The position numbers and the translations under genes were made by a program. Below, piece after piece: positions 48,554 through 60,185 of a stretch of 64,000 bases of DNA (within the stretch, counting starts at the first letter, position 1; each line of letters begins with the position of its first letter). Under the pieces are notes generated by a model. The model saw only the letters and a list, made by a program, of their open reading frames with translations, did not search any database and was not told where the DNA came from. This DNA comes from Paulinella micropora (Eukaryota; Cercozoa; Imbricatea; Euglyphida), in the NCBI GenBank assembly GCA_009731375.1, contig BJOX01000132.1, positions 314,818 through 378,817 of the forward strand. The letters are read 5' to 3'.

Positions 48554-50803
48554 CTACTGCATGTACCACGCGTACACCTCGGAAGCCAGAACATAGAAAG
48601 CAGAGGTGTTCTCATACACGCCGTCAGTGCTGTTGTAATTGGTATTGCATTTGCTGCGGTCACTCGTCACGTCTCTGCGCGCCCCTGCCACCAAACCCAC
48701 GTGCACCCCGGTCTCGGCTAATAGACGCATGGCCTGTACTTCGGTGTTCGTCTCCGAAACAGGGTGCGGGGCGCTATGAACCAAATAGCGGTGAATGTCT
48801 TGGCGCCGGTTGGCTACTGCTACAAACCCAAAGCTCGAGTCGAACTTGCCGTCCCCGTTGGTATCTCTGGTATCCATCAACAAACAGTACTGAGCCCCGT
48901 ACGTACTGTCAGTAAACAAGAACACCGACATGTTGGCACTGATAGCACTGCCGAGAGTCACTCCCCTGCAATTCCCATCATTGTCAAGCAAGGCACGCAC
49001 GGCTTGCCTCAGGTCGCTGGCCTCGTTGTTGTTCGGATTTATTGGCGCTGACGTCGAACTCCTGGGCAAAATGCGCTTACTGTAACAATCGGCCACGTTG
49101 CTCAGATTGGTCGCATTTATTACGCAATTAATAATACCGTTACCAGCCGTCGTTGGTGATAAGCTTGGCACGGGCTGGGGGGATGAGCTGGGTGAGGAAT
49201 TTGATGCTAGACTGCACATGCGACTGACGGCATTCTCAACCCAACCGGCGGCACACTGAGTAGGATATACAAGCTTGAGAGACTGGATCCACGCGACTCC
49301 TAGGTTCGATCGTAGACTCAGCTCCTGCTCGATGGTCAGAAACCTTCCTGTCGGGAGCACGTTATCAGCGAGCGCCACACTGCATACCTGGTCGTTTCGG
49401 ATGCCGTTGAGTAGCCGGCCCAGAATGTTGTCTTGCGCCCTCAGGCTAGTGCACGTATTCCCATGTATAAAAGTACTAAAGTTCATGTTGGGGTTGCTGT
49501 TGTTCATGGCGACTGCCAGCGAGGTTGCGTGCGCGCAGGGGGCGCCGGCCCCTACGTAAGATGCAGCGTCTGTTGGCTGTGCATTTCCACACGCCAGGAA
49601 CGCAGCCAACGTACTACAGCTCGTGGATTTCCCGTGCCATTGCAGCCAGTATACCGACGGTTTGGGGGTAGCGCTAGGGCTGGCACTAGGGCTGGCACTG
49701 GGCGTGGCGTTAGGGCTGGCGCTGGGCGTGGCACTAGGGCTTGTACTGCTAGTGCGGCTCGGGCTACCGCTGCCGGAAAAGCTAGAGCTGTAACTAGTCG
49801 TAGCGCTAAGGCTAACACTGCTAGTACTGCTGGGACTGGCGGCGCTGGGCGTAGCGCTGGGCGTAGCGCTAATGCTGACGACGCTGGGGCTAATGCTAGG
49901 GGTAATAGCGCTGGGCGTAGCGCTCGGGGTGACTGTGCTGGTACTACTCAGGCTGGCTGTATCGCTCGCACTGGCTGTATCGCTCGCACTGGCAGTAGGC
50001 GTACTGGGTGTGTTGCTTTTGCTGGCGCTGGCAGTGAGCGTACAGCTCTTGCTGGCACTGGGCGTGCTGCTCCTGCTGGCACTGGGCGTGCTGCTCCTGC
50101 TGGCACTGGGCGTGCTGCTCCTGCTGGCACTGGGCGTGCTGCTCCTGCTGGCACTGGGCGTGCTGCTCCTGCTGGCACTGGGCGTGCTGCTCCTGCTGGC
50201 ACTGGGCGTGCTGCTCCTGCTGGCACTGGGCGTGCTGCTCCTGCTGGCACTGGGCGTGCTGCTCCTGCTGGCACTGGGCGTGCTGCTCCTGCTGGCACTG
50301 GGCGTGCTGCTCCTGCTGGCACTGGGCGTGCTGCTCCTGCTGGCACTGGGCGTGCTGCTCCTGCTGGCACTGGGCGTGCTGCTCCTGCTGGCACTGGGCG
50401 TGCTGCTCCTGCTGGCACTGGGCGTGCTGCTCCTGCTGGCACTGGGCGTGCTGCTCCTGCTGGCACTGGGCGTGCTGCTCCTGCTGGCACTGGGCGTGCT
50501 GCTCTTGCTGGCACTGGGCGTGCTACTCCTGCTGGCACTGAGCGTGCTGCTCCTGCTGGCACTGGGCGTGCTGCTCCTGCTGGCACTGGGCGTGCTGCTC
50601 TTGCTGGCACTGGGCGTGCTGCTCTCACTGGCACTGGGTGTGCTGCTCTTGCTGGTGCTGGCGCTGGCGCTGCGTGTGTTGCTCTTGCTGGCGGTGCTGC
50701 TAGTCGAAGCGATTGTTGTAGAGATCACCCCTTTAGCTGCAGGCTCGCACCAGAAAGCGCACCCCAGTGCCAACAGCCAAAGCCATGCTAATAGCTTTTT
50801 CAT
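48554..50803 (-). CDS. Secreted-protein family member 3 with a long Ser/Pro/Thr repeat
   Basis: A 749-residue protein: signal peptide (MKKLLAWLWLLALGCAFWC), then about 25 copies of the 8-residue unit SASRSSTP, a more varied SPSATPSA region to about residue 370, then the family domain (YWLQWHGKST ... CSVALAD ... QCAAGWV ... DTNGDGKFD ... DIHRYLVHSAPHP). The repeat is encoded by a 24-bp unit and probably forms an extended O-glycosylated stalk. The DTNGDGKFD loop has the spacing of an EF-hand or dockerin-type calcium site. Intact and likely secreted or wall-associated. Confidence 0.65.
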   Translation of the reverse strand: MKKLLAWLWLLALGCAFWCEPAAKGVISTTIASTSSTASKSNTRSASASTSKSSTPSASESSTPSASKSSTPSASRSSTPSASRSSTLSASRSSTPSASKSSTPSASRSSTPSASRSSTPSASRSSTPSASRSSTPSASRSSTPSASRSSTPSASRSSTPSASRSSTPSASRSSTPSASRSSTPSASRSSTPSASRSSTPSASRSSTPSASRSSTPSASRSSTPSASRSSTPSASRSSTPSASRSSTPSASKSCTLTASASKSNTPSTPTASASDTASASDTASLSSTSTVTPSATPSAITPSISPSVVSISATPSATPSAASPSSTSSVSLSATTSYSSSFSGSGSPSRTSSTSPSATPSASPNATPSASPSASPSATPKPSVYWLQWHGKSTSCSTLAAFLACGNAQPTDAASYVGAGAPCAHATSLAVAMNNSNPNMNFSTFIHGNTCTSLRAQDNILGRLLNGIRNDQVCSVALADNVLPTGRFLTIEQELSLRSNLGVAWIQSLKLVYPTQCAAGWVENAVSRMCSLASNSSPSSSPQPVPSLSPTTAGNGIINCVINATNLSNVADCYSKRILPRSSTSAPINPNNNEASDLRQAVRALLDNDGNCRGVTLGSAISANMSVFLFTDSTYGAQYCLLMDTRDTNGDGKFDSSFGFVAVANRRQDIHRYLVHSAPHPVSETNTEVQAMRLLAETGVHVGLVAGARRDVTSDRSKCNTNYNSTDGVYENTSAFYVLASEVYAWYMQ
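50033..50690. repeat. 24-bp coding minisatellite in family member 3
   Basis: The unit GTGCTGCTCCTGCTGGCACT plus GGGC repeats about 25 times with almost no change. The forward-strand frame reads as a false Leu/Ala membrane protein. Confidence 0.9.
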
Positions 50804-50837
50804 TTGAAAAGATCATGCCACGGGGAGTCGCTCTTTT

Positions 50838-50870
50838 ACTTTAGGTATATATATCAAGGCCTTTGTCCTT
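50838..50870 (-). promoter_or_regulatory. Promoter-like block shared by family members 3 and 4
   Basis: Read in reverse, GATATATATACCTAAAGTAAAAGAGCGACTCC precedes member 3 by about 40 nt. Member 4 has TTTAATATACAGAATAAAGGAGCGACACTCC at the same distance (53703-53735). The TATA core and the [AG]GAGCGAC[AT]C motif are shared while the rest differs. Confidence 0.5.
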
Positions 50871-51184
50871 AAATACCGCGCCGCTAATTTGCCAGTTCTG
50901 ACTGTTTTTAATGTACTCCTCTCCCTCCCCTCNNNNNNNNNNNNNNNNNNNNNNNNNNNNNNNNNNNNNNNNNNNNNNNNNNNNNNNNNNNNNNNNNNNN
51001 NNNNNNNNNNNNNNNNNNNNNNNNNNNNNNNNNNNNNNNNNNNNNNNNNNNNNNNNNNNNNNNNNNNNNNNNNNNNNNNNNNNNNNNNNNNNNNNNNNNN
51101 NNNNNNNNNNNNNNNNNNNNNNNNNNNNNNNNCCTCTCTTCCCCTCACCCGTTGTTTGCGCGCCTGCCTTGCTGCTTGCATAAC

Positions 51185-53686
51185 CTACTGCATGTACCAC
51201 GCGTACACCTCGGAAGCCAGAACATAGAAAGCAGAGGTGTTGTCATACACGCCGTCAGTGCTGTTGTAAGCGTTATTGCATTTGCTGCGGTCACTCGTCA
51301 CGTCTCTGCGCGCCCCTGCCACCAGACCCACGTGCCCCCCGGTCTCGGCCAACAGACGCATGGTCTGTACTTCGGTGTTAGTCTCCGAGACAGGGTGCGG
51401 AGCGCTATGAACCAGGTATCGATGAATGTCTTGGCGCCGGTTCGCTACTGCCACAAACCCAAAGCCCGAGTCAAACTTGCCGTCCCCGTTGGCATCTCCG
51501 GTATCCATCAACAAGCAGTACTGAGCACCGTACGTATTGTCAATAAACAGGAAAACCGACATGTTGGCACTGATAGAACTGCCGAGCGTCACTCCCCTGC
51601 AATCCCCATCGTTGTTAAGCAAGGCACGCACGGCTTGCCTCAGGTCGCTTGCCTCGTTGTTGCTCGGATTTATCGGTGCTGCCGTCGAACCCCTGGGCAA
51701 ATAGCGCGTACTGTAGCAAGCAGCCACTGCGCTCAGATTGGTTGCTCCGCTCACGCAATTAATACTATTGCTACCAGCCGTTGTTGGTGAGGAACTCGGC
51801 AAAGGTTGAGGGGATGGACTAGGGGAGGAACTCAATGCTAGACTGCACATGCGACTGACGGCATTCTCGACCCAGCCGGCGGCACACTGGGTAGGGTATA
51901 CATCCTTGAGAGACTGGATCCACGCGACCCCAACCCCTAGGGCAGTTCGTAGATTCGACGCCTGCTCTATGGTTAGGAACTGCCCTGTCGGGAGCACGTT
52001 ATCAGCGAGCGCCTGGCTGCATACCTGGTCGTTTCGGATGCCGTTGAGTAGCCGGCCCAGAATGTTGTCTTGCCCCCTCAGGCTAGTGCACGTATTCCCA
52101 GGTGTAAAAGTACCAAATTTCATGGATGGGTTGCTGTTGTTCATGGCGACTGCTAGCGAGGTCGCGCGCGCGCAGGGGGCGCCGGCCCCTACGTAAGATG
52201 CATCGTCTGTTGGCTGTGCATTCCCACACGACATGAACGCATCCAACGCACTGCAGGTGGTGGATTTCCCGTGCCATTGCAACCAGTATGCCGACGGTTT
52301 GGGGACAGCGCTAGAGCTGGCGCTAGGGCTCGCGCTGCTAGTACTGCTCGAACTGACGCTCGGCGTGACGCTGAGGCTCGCGCTGCTAGTACTGCTCTGG
52401 CTCGCGCTGGGCGTGATGCTGAGGCTGGCACTGGGCGTGACGCTGAGGCTGGCGCTGGGCGTGACGCTGAGGCTGGCACTGGGCGTGACGCTGGGGCTGG
52501 CACTGGGCGTGACGCTAAGGCTGGCACTGGGTGTGACGCTAAGGCTGGCACTGGGCGTGACGCTGAGGCTGGAACTGGGCGTGACGCTAAGGCTGGCGCT
52601 GGGCGCGACGCTAAGGCTGACGCTGCGCGTGACGCTGAGGCTGGCGCTGGGCGTGACGCTGAGGCTGCCACTGGGCGTGACGCTAAGGCTGGCACTGGGC
52701 GTGACGCTGGGGCTGGCACTGGGCGTGACGCTAGTGCTGGCACTGCTAGTAATGCTCTGGCTCGCGCTGGGCGTGACGCTGAGGCTGGCGCTGGGCGTGA
52801 CACTAAGGCTGGCGCTGGGCGTGACGCTGAGGCTGGCGCTGGGCGTGACGCTGAGGCTGGCGCTGGGCGTGACGCTGAGGCTGGAACTGGGCGTGACGCT
52901 AAGGCTGGCGCTGGGCGCGACGCTAAGGCTGACGCTGCGCGTGACGCTGAGGCTGGCGCTGGGCGTGACGCTGAGGCTGCCACTGGGCGTGACGCTAAGG
53001 CTGGCACTGGGTGTGACGCTAAGGCTGGCACTGGGCGTGACGCTAGTGCTGGCGCTGGGCGTGACGCTAGTGCTGGCACTGCTAGTACTGCTCAGGCTGT
53101 CACTGGGCGTAGCGCTAGAAGTGCCGCTGGGCGTGACGTTAAGGCTGGCACTACTAGTACTGCTCGGGTCGACACTGGAAGCGTTGCTCTGGCTGCCGTC
53201 GGGCGTAGCGCTAGGGCTGACACTGCTAATGCTGCTCGGACTTCCGCTGGGCGTAGGGCTAAAGCTGGCACTGCTAGTAATGCTCGGGCTTGCGCTTGGC
53301 GTAGCGCTAGGAGTGCTGCTGGGCGTGACGTTAAGGCTGGTACTGCTAGTAATGCTCGGCCCGACACTGGGGGTGTTGCTCTGGCTGCTGTCGGGCTTAG
53401 CACTAGGGCTGACACTGCTAGTACTGCTGAGGCTGGCACTGGGCGTGACGCTAAGGCTGGCGCTGGGCGTACTGCTCAGGCTGCCACTGGGGGTACTGCT
53501 CTGGCTGGCGCTGGTACTGCTGGTAGTTAGACTAGTCAAGGCGCTTTGACTAGCATTAGGGAGAGTCGCGGTGTCGGCGGGGCTGGCAGTGCCGCTAGCA
53601 AAAGGGGTCGCCCAATCAACTGCAGGCTCGCACCAAAAAGCACACCCTACCGCCAAAAGCCAAGACCATGCTAATAGCTTTCTCAT
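51185..53686 (-). CDS. Secreted-protein family member 4 with a very long Ser/Pro/Thr repeat
   Basis: From the ATG at 53684-53686 the 833-residue protein has a signal peptide (MRKLLAWSWLLAVGCAFWC), a repeat region of about 440 residues built from SASLSVTP-type octamers, and the same C-terminal domain as member 3. A stretch of about 60 residues (SGSLSVTPSASLSVTRSVSL onward) occurs twice, showing a higher-order duplication. The domain keeps all the landmarks (DANGDGKFD, DIHRYLVHSAPHP). The run of N at 50933-51132 lies just downstream of its stop. Confidence 0.65.
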   Translation of the reverse strand: MRKLLAWSWLLAVGCAFWCEPAVDWATPFASGTASPADTATLPNASQSALTSLTTSSTSASQSSTPSGSLSSTPSASLSVTPSASLSSTSSVSPSAKPDSSQSNTPSVGPSITSSTSLNVTPSSTPSATPSASPSITSSASFSPTPSGSPSSISSVSPSATPDGSQSNASSVDPSSTSSASLNVTPSGTSSATPSDSLSSTSSASTSVTPSASTSVTPSASLSVTPSASLSVTPSGSLSVTPSASLSVTRSVSLSVAPSASLSVTPSSSLSVTPSASLSVTPSASLSVTPSASLSVTPSASLSVTPSASQSITSSASTSVTPSASPSVTPSASLSVTPSGSLSVTPSASLSVTRSVSLSVAPSASLSVTPSSSLSVTPSASLSVTPSASLSVTPSASPSVTPSASLSVTPSASLSVTPSASLSITPSASQSSTSSASLSVTPSVSSSSTSSASPSASSSAVPKPSAYWLQWHGKSTTCSALDAFMSCGNAQPTDDASYVGAGAPCARATSLAVAMNNSNPSMKFGTFTPGNTCTSLRGQDNILGRLLNGIRNDQVCSQALADNVLPTGQFLTIEQASNLRTALGVGVAWIQSLKDVYPTQCAAGWVENAVSRMCSLALSSSPSPSPQPLPSSSPTTAGSNSINCVSGATNLSAVAACYSTRYLPRGSTAAPINPSNNEASDLRQAVRALLNNDGDCRGVTLGSSISANMSVFLFIDNTYGAQYCLLMDTGDANGDGKFDSGFGFVAVANRRQDIHRYLVHSAPHPVSETNTEVQTMRLLAETGGHVGLVAGARRDVTSDRSKCNNAYNSTDGVYDNTSAFYVLASEVYAWYMQ
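52330..53530. repeat. 24-bp coding minisatellite in family member 4
   Basis: CTGGC[GA]CTGGGCGTGACGCT plus [GA]AGG repeats with more variation than in member 3. Two blocks of about 300 bp (near 52500-52700 and 52850-53040) match each other. Confidence 0.9.
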
Positions 53687-54465
53687 TACAAAAAGCACGC
53701 CGGGAGGAGTGTCGCTCCTTTATTCTGTATATTAAAGGTTTTGTTTAGGGGCATCTCGCCGCAGACCCCCCGACCCTGGCTTTATCCCCTTTCCCCTCCT
53801 TTCGCCTCCTTCCCCCCCCCCCCCCCCCCCCCCCCCCCNNNNNNNNNNNNNNNNNNNNNNNNNNNNNNNNNNNNNNNNNNNNNNNNNNNNNNNNNNNNNN
53901 NNNNNNNNNNNNNNNNNNNNNNNNNNNNNNNNNNNNCCCCCCCCCCCCCCCCCCCTCGCCCCCTTTCGCACCAGAGCCCCAGTGTCGCCGAAATACACAA
54001 CTACTTTTGCACCAGAGCTCGCGAAAAAGGCAATGTTACCGGAAACCCTGGATTGTCAAGTGTAAGACTTTGTCGAGTTTTAATTCAGCGTATTTTACAC
54101 TTTCTTGGCGCCCCCCCCTCTCTCCTTTAAATTTGTCTTCTACCTCCCCTCCCCTCTACCCTTTCCCCCTCCCTGAGCCCGGGGGCTCAAAGAGCAGGAA
54201 GCAGAACTAAAAAAGAAAAACTAAGAGGATGCCACTGAGCCCATGCCGGGGCGTCCCCCCCTCTCTTCCCTTCTCCATTGTCGAGACTTTTTTCATTACA
54301 TTTTTTTTGTACATTCTTAGCGCGCCCCTGCCCTCCCGTCCCTCTCCCGCTCCCCGTTCTCAGATACGGGGCAAAGACGGATCGTGCTTCACCCTCCCCT
54401 GCCCCAGTGCCAATTAAAAGTTTGTCAAGGATTTTTTTATTAAATTTTTTTGTACATTCTTAGCG

Positions 54466-54517
<52 letters not shown>

Positions 54518-56599
54518 NNNNNNNNNNACTTCCTCCTCCCCTACCTCTTCCCTCTCACGCTCCTAATTTTCAGTGCCAAGTGTAAGACCGTTGAGCTTTA
54601 ATAAAAAAATTTTGCACTTTCTTGGCGCCCCCCTCCCTGCCCCTTCCCTCTCTCTCTTAGTTCTCAGTGCCAAGTGTAAGATCGTCAAGCTTTAATAAAA
54701 AAAATTCGCACATTCTTGGCGCGCCCTCCCTATCCCCTCCCCCTTTCTTCTCCTGCTCCCTGTTCTTAAACGGAGGAGGGCAGCCCCCCCCTCTCTTTTT
54801 TAAATTTGTCTTGTGCCTCCCCTCCCCTGAGCCCGGGGGGCTCAAAGAGCAGGGGGCAGAACTGGGAAAAAAAAAGATGCCACTGAACTTGCAGGGGGGG
54901 GGGGGCGCCCCCCTCCCGGCGCCCCTTTGGCGCCCCCCCCCCCCATATCTAAAATCCTTTCTGCCACCTCTTCTCCCTTGAGCACAAGGAGCTCAAGGAG
55001 CAGGGAAGGGTGGGGGGAGGGCGCAGAAGCTACAAAAAACAAATAAATACATGAAACGCCTCCACTAAGCCCCACCCCCCTCTCTTCCCTTTTCCCTTGT
55101 CGAGACTTTTTTTATTACATTTTTTGTGTACTTTCTTGGCTTCTCCCTGCCCTTCCCTCTCCCGCTCCTAGTTTTCGGTACCAAGTGTAAGACCGTCGAG
55201 CTTTAATAAAAAGAAGATTTTGCACTTTCTTGGCGCCCCCCCCCACTCTAGCTGTCCCTTCCCTCTCCCACTCTTAGTTCTCAGTGCCAAGGATTAAAGT
55301 TTGTCATTGTTTTTTTTACATTCTTAGCGCGCCCCTCCCCCTTCCCTCTCGCGCTCTCCGTTCTCAGATGGGGGGGGGGGGGGCAAGGACAGATCGTACT
55401 CCCCCTCCCCTGCTCCTCCCCCTTCCCCTCCTAGTTCTCAATGCCAAGTGTAAGACCTCTCCTAGTCCTCAGTGCCAAAGATTAAAGTTTGTCAGGGATT
55501 TTTTTATATTCATCGCGCGCCCCTGCCCTCCCCTATCCCTCTCCCGCTCCCTGTTCTCAGACGGGGAGGACTAAGACAGATCGTGCTTACCCCTCCCCTC
55601 TCCTAGCTTCTGAGCGCCAAGTGTAAGACTTTGTCGAGTTTTATTTAAAAAAAAAAAACCTTTTTTGCACTTTCTTGGCGCCCACTCCCATGCTTCGTCC
55701 CTCTCCCTCTCCTAGTTTTCAGTGCCAAGTGTAATACTTTGTCGAGCTTGTACTCTCTCGCGGGGCGTGATATGGTCGAATTTCGGAAGTGATGTGGCTA
55801 CAAAAAGGCATTTCTGTCGGAAAAACCCGGAAGCACTGCCTTTTCCGGCCTTATCACGCGCACCCATGCAAAACAGTAAGATTTAGCGCCAAAGGAACGG
55901 GCCGCTCCGGCCTCTTTCCGCGGGGTAACATAAATAAAATGTTTTCCCGCGGAAAAAACCGCGCGCCAAAATTTTTTTGTTGCGCAAATAACAAATTTTT
56001 CATACCCCCCCCCCCCCCTTGGGGGGAAGGGAGGGGAGAGAGAAAGGGGGAAGGGGAAGAGAAGGGGGAGCGGGGGGAGAAGGGGGAGGGGGANNNNNNN
56101 NNNGGGGAGGACTAAGACAATTCGAAATTTTCCCTCCCCTGCCCCTTCCCTCTCCCTCTCCTAGTGCTCAGTGCCCAGTGTAAGACTTTGTCGAGTTTTA
56201 TTTAAAAAAAAAGGTTTTTTTGCACTTTCTTGGCGCTCCCTCCCCCTGCCCCTCCCCTCTCCCGCTCCCTGTTTTCAGACGGGGGGGACTAGAGTGTAAG
56301 ACCGTCAAGCTGTAATTCAGCGTATTCTTTTTCGCACTTTCTTGGCACCCTCCCCTTTCTCCCTTTTCCCCCCTTCCATCTCCCGCTCCCGGTTCTCAGA
56401 TGGGGGGGGGGGCAGGGACAGATCGTGCTTCCCCCCCCCTCCCCATTACCTTCTCTCTCACAGCTGCTCGTTCTAGGAAGGGTGCATGGGGAGGGGGGTC
56501 ATGCGTACCCCCCTCCCTCTGCCCCTTCCCTCTCCCGCCCCCTGTTCTCAGACGGGGAGGACTAGGACAATTCGTGATTCCCCCTCCCCTACCCTTTCC

Positions 56600-56680
56600 C
56601 TCTCCCTCTCCTAGTCCCCAGTGCCAAGTGTAAGACCGTCGAGCTTTAATTCAGCGTACTCTTTCTCGCACTTTCTTGGC
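56600..56680 (+). repeat. Representative 60-70 bp dispersed element (GCCAAG...CTTGGC)
   Basis: The element starts CAGTGCCAAGTGTAAGACCG, has a core GTCGAGCTTTAATTCAGCGTA and ends GCACTTTCTTGGC. At least ten copies occur between 54055 and 63560 (for example near 54585, 55190, 58600, 60870, 62450, 62610, 63510). A related family reads GCCAAGATTAAAACTTTGTCAG ... CATTCTTAGCGCGCC. The ends can pair (GCCAAG with CTTGGC). No protein is encoded. Confidence 0.7.
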
Positions 56681-57059
56681 CCCCCCCTTGCTCCTTCCCT
56701 CTACCCCCCCCCCTGAGCCCGGGGGGCTCAAAGAGCAGGGGGCAGAACTGAAAAAAAACTAAGAATATGCCACTGCGCCGATGCCGGGGCGCCCCCCTCT
56801 CTTCCCTTCTCCCTTGTAGAGACTTTTTTCATTACATTTTTTTTGTACTTTCTTGGCTTCTCCCTGCCCCTTCCCTCTCTCTCTCTCCTAGTCCCCAGCG
56901 CCAAGATTAAAACTTTGTCAGGGATTTTTTTATTAATTTTTTTACATTCTTAGCGCGCCCCCGAAAAGAGAAAGGAGAAGATGCAAGTTAATGCCAAAGT
57001 GCAAGACTTTGTCAAGCTTTTTAATAAAAAAAATTCTTTTTTTTGTACTCTCCCCCCGG

Positions 57060-57290
57060 GGGGTGTGATATGGTCGAATTCGGGAGTGATATGGCTAAAA
57101 AAGGCAGTTCTACCGGGAAAAACTCTGAAGCACTGCCTTTTCCGGCCGTATCAGACAACCGTGCAAAACAGCAAAATTTAGCGCCAAATGAACGGGCCGC
57201 GGGGTTTTAGCGGTCGTTTTCCCGCGGAAGAAACTGCGCGCCAGAATTTTTGTTGTTGCGCAAATGACAAGTTTTTCATACCCCCACTCC
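57060..57290 (+). repeat. Element with palindromic GCGCCAAA sites, copy 2 of 3
   Basis: About 230 bp shared with 55755-56010 and 57710-57945: GTGATATGGTCGAAT, AGGCA...CGGGAAAAA, TTTAGCGCCAAA, TTTTCCCGCGGAA and TTGCGCAAATGACAAG. It contains several sites of the E2F type (TTTSGCGC and TTTCCCGC). Confidence 0.6.
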
Positions 57291-60054
57291 CCTTCTCTTC
57301 CCCTCCCCCTCCTCGCTTTCCCCTCCCTTCCCCCCTCCCCCCGCCTTTCTCATACATTCCTTTGCGAACTGAACTTTTTCTCTTTCCCGTTTCTCGAATG
57401 AAATTTGTCGCCAAATTGTCTGTGTGTATTTCCCCTGAAAACCTACCGGCCTCCCTTTTCTTGGAACGAAATTGTTATTAAGATTTCAATCCAGCTTTGT
57501 CTAGTCTAAGAGAATTAAAATTTAATTTCTTTTTTGCGCAACGTTTTCCCCTCGATTTATCTTTTTTGTTCATCCGAGCAATGCAAGCACCAGAAAACAA
57601 ACACGCCCCATCTGCCGTCGAGCTTTAATTCAGCGTACACTGCCAAGTGTGAGATTTTGTCGAGCTTTTAATTAAAAAAATTCTCTTTTTTTTGTACTCT
57701 CTTGCGGGGCGTGATATAGTCGAATTTTGGAAGTGATATGGCTAAAAGAATGCATTTCTGCCGGGAAAACTCGGCAGCACTGCCTTTTTCGGCCTTATCA
57801 CGTGCCCATGCAAAACAGTAATATTTAGCGCCAAATTAACGGGCCGCACCGGCCTCTTTCCGCGAGGTAACATAAAATGTTTTCCCGCGGAAAAAACCGC
57901 ACGCTAAAAATCTTTTGTTGCGCAAATGACAAGTTTTTCATACCCCCCCCCCTTGGGAGGAAGGGAAGCGGGAAGAGAAGGGGGAGGGGGGAGACAAAGA
58001 GGGAGGGGGGAGACAAAGGGGGAAGGGGAAGAGAAGGGGAGAGGGGATAGAAACTGGGGCGCCCCCNNNNNNNNNNGGCCCCTCTTCTTTAGAACGCAGG
58101 GGCCGGCTGGTCTATGTGCACCCTGGTTCTCGTCTAAAAACCCCACCCGCTTGCGTGGGCTGGAGAGGGGTTATGAGAAAAAAAAGGTTACCCCCGAAGA
58201 ATTGTTATTAAGGTTTCAATCCAGCTTTGTCTAGTCTAAGAGAATTAACATTTCATTTCTTTTTTGCTCAACGTTTTCCCTGAAAAGTTATTCATTTTTG
58301 TTCATCTGAGCAATGCAAGCATCCGAAACCAAACATGCCCCATCCGCTCAATTTGCAAGCTGAGACGCACGTGTCACGAACGCGGGGAGTCGCGAACACG
58401 TTCGACCACCGGGTGCAGGTTCTTTTTCCTAACTGAGCTCTAGTTCTCAGTACCAAGATTAAAACCTTGTCATGGATTTTTTTATTAATTTTTTTCTGTA
58501 CATTCCTAGCTGTATTAGTCCAATAAATGCACGTTTCTTTTTTTATTCAACTTCTAGCATTATCTGCCCCTCTCCTAGTTTTCAGTGTCAGGTGTACGAC
58601 CGTCGAGCTTTAATTCAGCTTATTCTTTTTCGCACTTTCTTGCTGCGCCCCCCCCCCTCCCCTTTCCCTCGCCCGCTCCCCATTCTCAGATGGGAGGCAG
58701 GACAGATCGTGCTCCCCCCTCCCCTGCCCTTCCTCTCTCCCTCTCCTAGTTCTCAGTACCAAGTGTAAAACTTTGTCAAGGATTTTTTTATTAAATTTTT
58801 TTGTACATTCTTAGCGTCCCCCCGCCCCTCCCCCTTCCCACTCCCGATTCTCAGACGGGAGAGTAAGACAATTCGTACTTCCTCCTCCCCTACCTCTTCC
58901 CTCTCCCGCGCCTAGTTTTCAGTGCCAAGTGTAAGACCGTTGAGCTTTAATAAAAAAAAATTGCACTTTCTTGGCGCCCCCCTCTCTCTTTTAAATTTGT
59001 CTTGTGCCTCCCTTGAGCTCAGGGGGCTCAGGGAGCAAAGACGGAGGGGGGGGGGGAAGGGCGCAGAAGCTACAAAAAACAAATAAATGCATGAAACGCC
59101 TCCACTAAGCCCCACCCCCCTCTCTTCCCGTCTCCCTTGTCGAGACTTTTTTGTTACATTTTTTGTGTACTTTCTTGGCTTCTCAGTGCCAAAGATTAAA
59201 ATTGTGTCAGGGATTTTCTTATTAGTTTTACATTCTTAGCGCGCCCCTGCCCTCCCCTTCTCTCTCCCGCTCTCTGTTCTCGGACGGGGAGGGGCACTCC
59301 CCCCTCTGGCGCCCCTCTCCCCTCTTCTGTATCCAAAAATCCTTTCTGCTACCTCCCCTCTCCCCTCCCCTGAGCCCAGGGGGGCTCAAGGAGCAGGGGA
59401 AAGGGGGAGGGGGAGGGGAAGGGCGCAGAAGCTACAAAAAAAAATACACGAAACTCTTCCTCTAAGCCCCTCCCCCTTCCCCTTTCACATTCATACTTTG
59501 CCCTTCGGCGCTCCTCCCCCCTTTCCTTTTTTCTTTCTCTCCCTGCCCCCTTTCCCCACCCTCCTGCCATTAGTCTTGTCCAAAGAGAAACCTGTTGTCA
59601 AGGTTGTCCACCTTTTGTGCTTATATATTCAGTTGCGGGGTGCAACATGGACGAGACCTGTTCCAGGGCTTCACTTTGTCGAGCTTTAATTCAGCGTAAT
59701 TTACAAATTCTTGGCGCTCCACTCCTCTCCGCTCCCCCTTCCCTCTCCCGCTCTCCGTTCTCAGATGATGGGCAAGCACATATCGTGCTTTTCCCTTCCC
59801 TGCCTCTTGCCTCTCCCTCTCATAGTCCCAACCTACCGGCTCCGGGGCTAGCCAATTAGCTAACTAGTACACGGACAGAGGAGGAGGCGTCTCCCTCCCC
59901 CTCTCTTGTGTTAACGGTACTGCGGCAGGTGCGACAGTAGAGCGGGGGCTGCTGTTCTCCCCCATTGGCCCTTATCCGCCCCCTCCCCTTGCTCGTCTGT
60001 TTCTTTGGTTGTCAGACAAATTTTTTTTTTCCTCTTTTCATATTTTTCATATTT

Positions 60055-60185
60055 TTCTGACCTTGCGCAAGGTGGCCGAGTCATGGCACGGCAGGACGCC
60101 GTTGGGGTTGTGAGGCCACTTGCCCCCCTAGCACAATGACCACCGCGCCATCCATCCGCCGCAGGGTCGTGCTCGAGCACGGTGC
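60055..60185 (+). repeat. Element with a tRNA-like A box
   Basis: CTGACCTTGCGCA[AC]GGTGGCCGAG followed by GGACGCCGT, CACCGC, and GGTCGTGCT[CG]GAGCACGG. Similar copies lie at about 60710-60840, 62295-62430 and 63345-63475. The GTGGCCGAG block resembles a tRNA A box and the end has a B-box-like position, so a tRNA-derived SINE is possible. Confidence 0.4.

Noticed and set aside
49433-50807. Forward-strand frames reading LLLALGVL or AAPAGTGR across the stalk repeat
   Set aside because: Antisense shadows of the 24-bp coding repeat in family member 3; the reverse-strand frame has the signal peptide and folded domain.
54470-54517. Telomere or biologically special poly-C tract
   Set aside because: Poly-C next to N gaps is most simply low-complexity sequence where assembly failed; no telomeric unit is seen.
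60055-60185. A functional tRNA gene
   Set aside because: The A-box-like block has no matching acceptor stem or anticodon arm at tRNA spacing.
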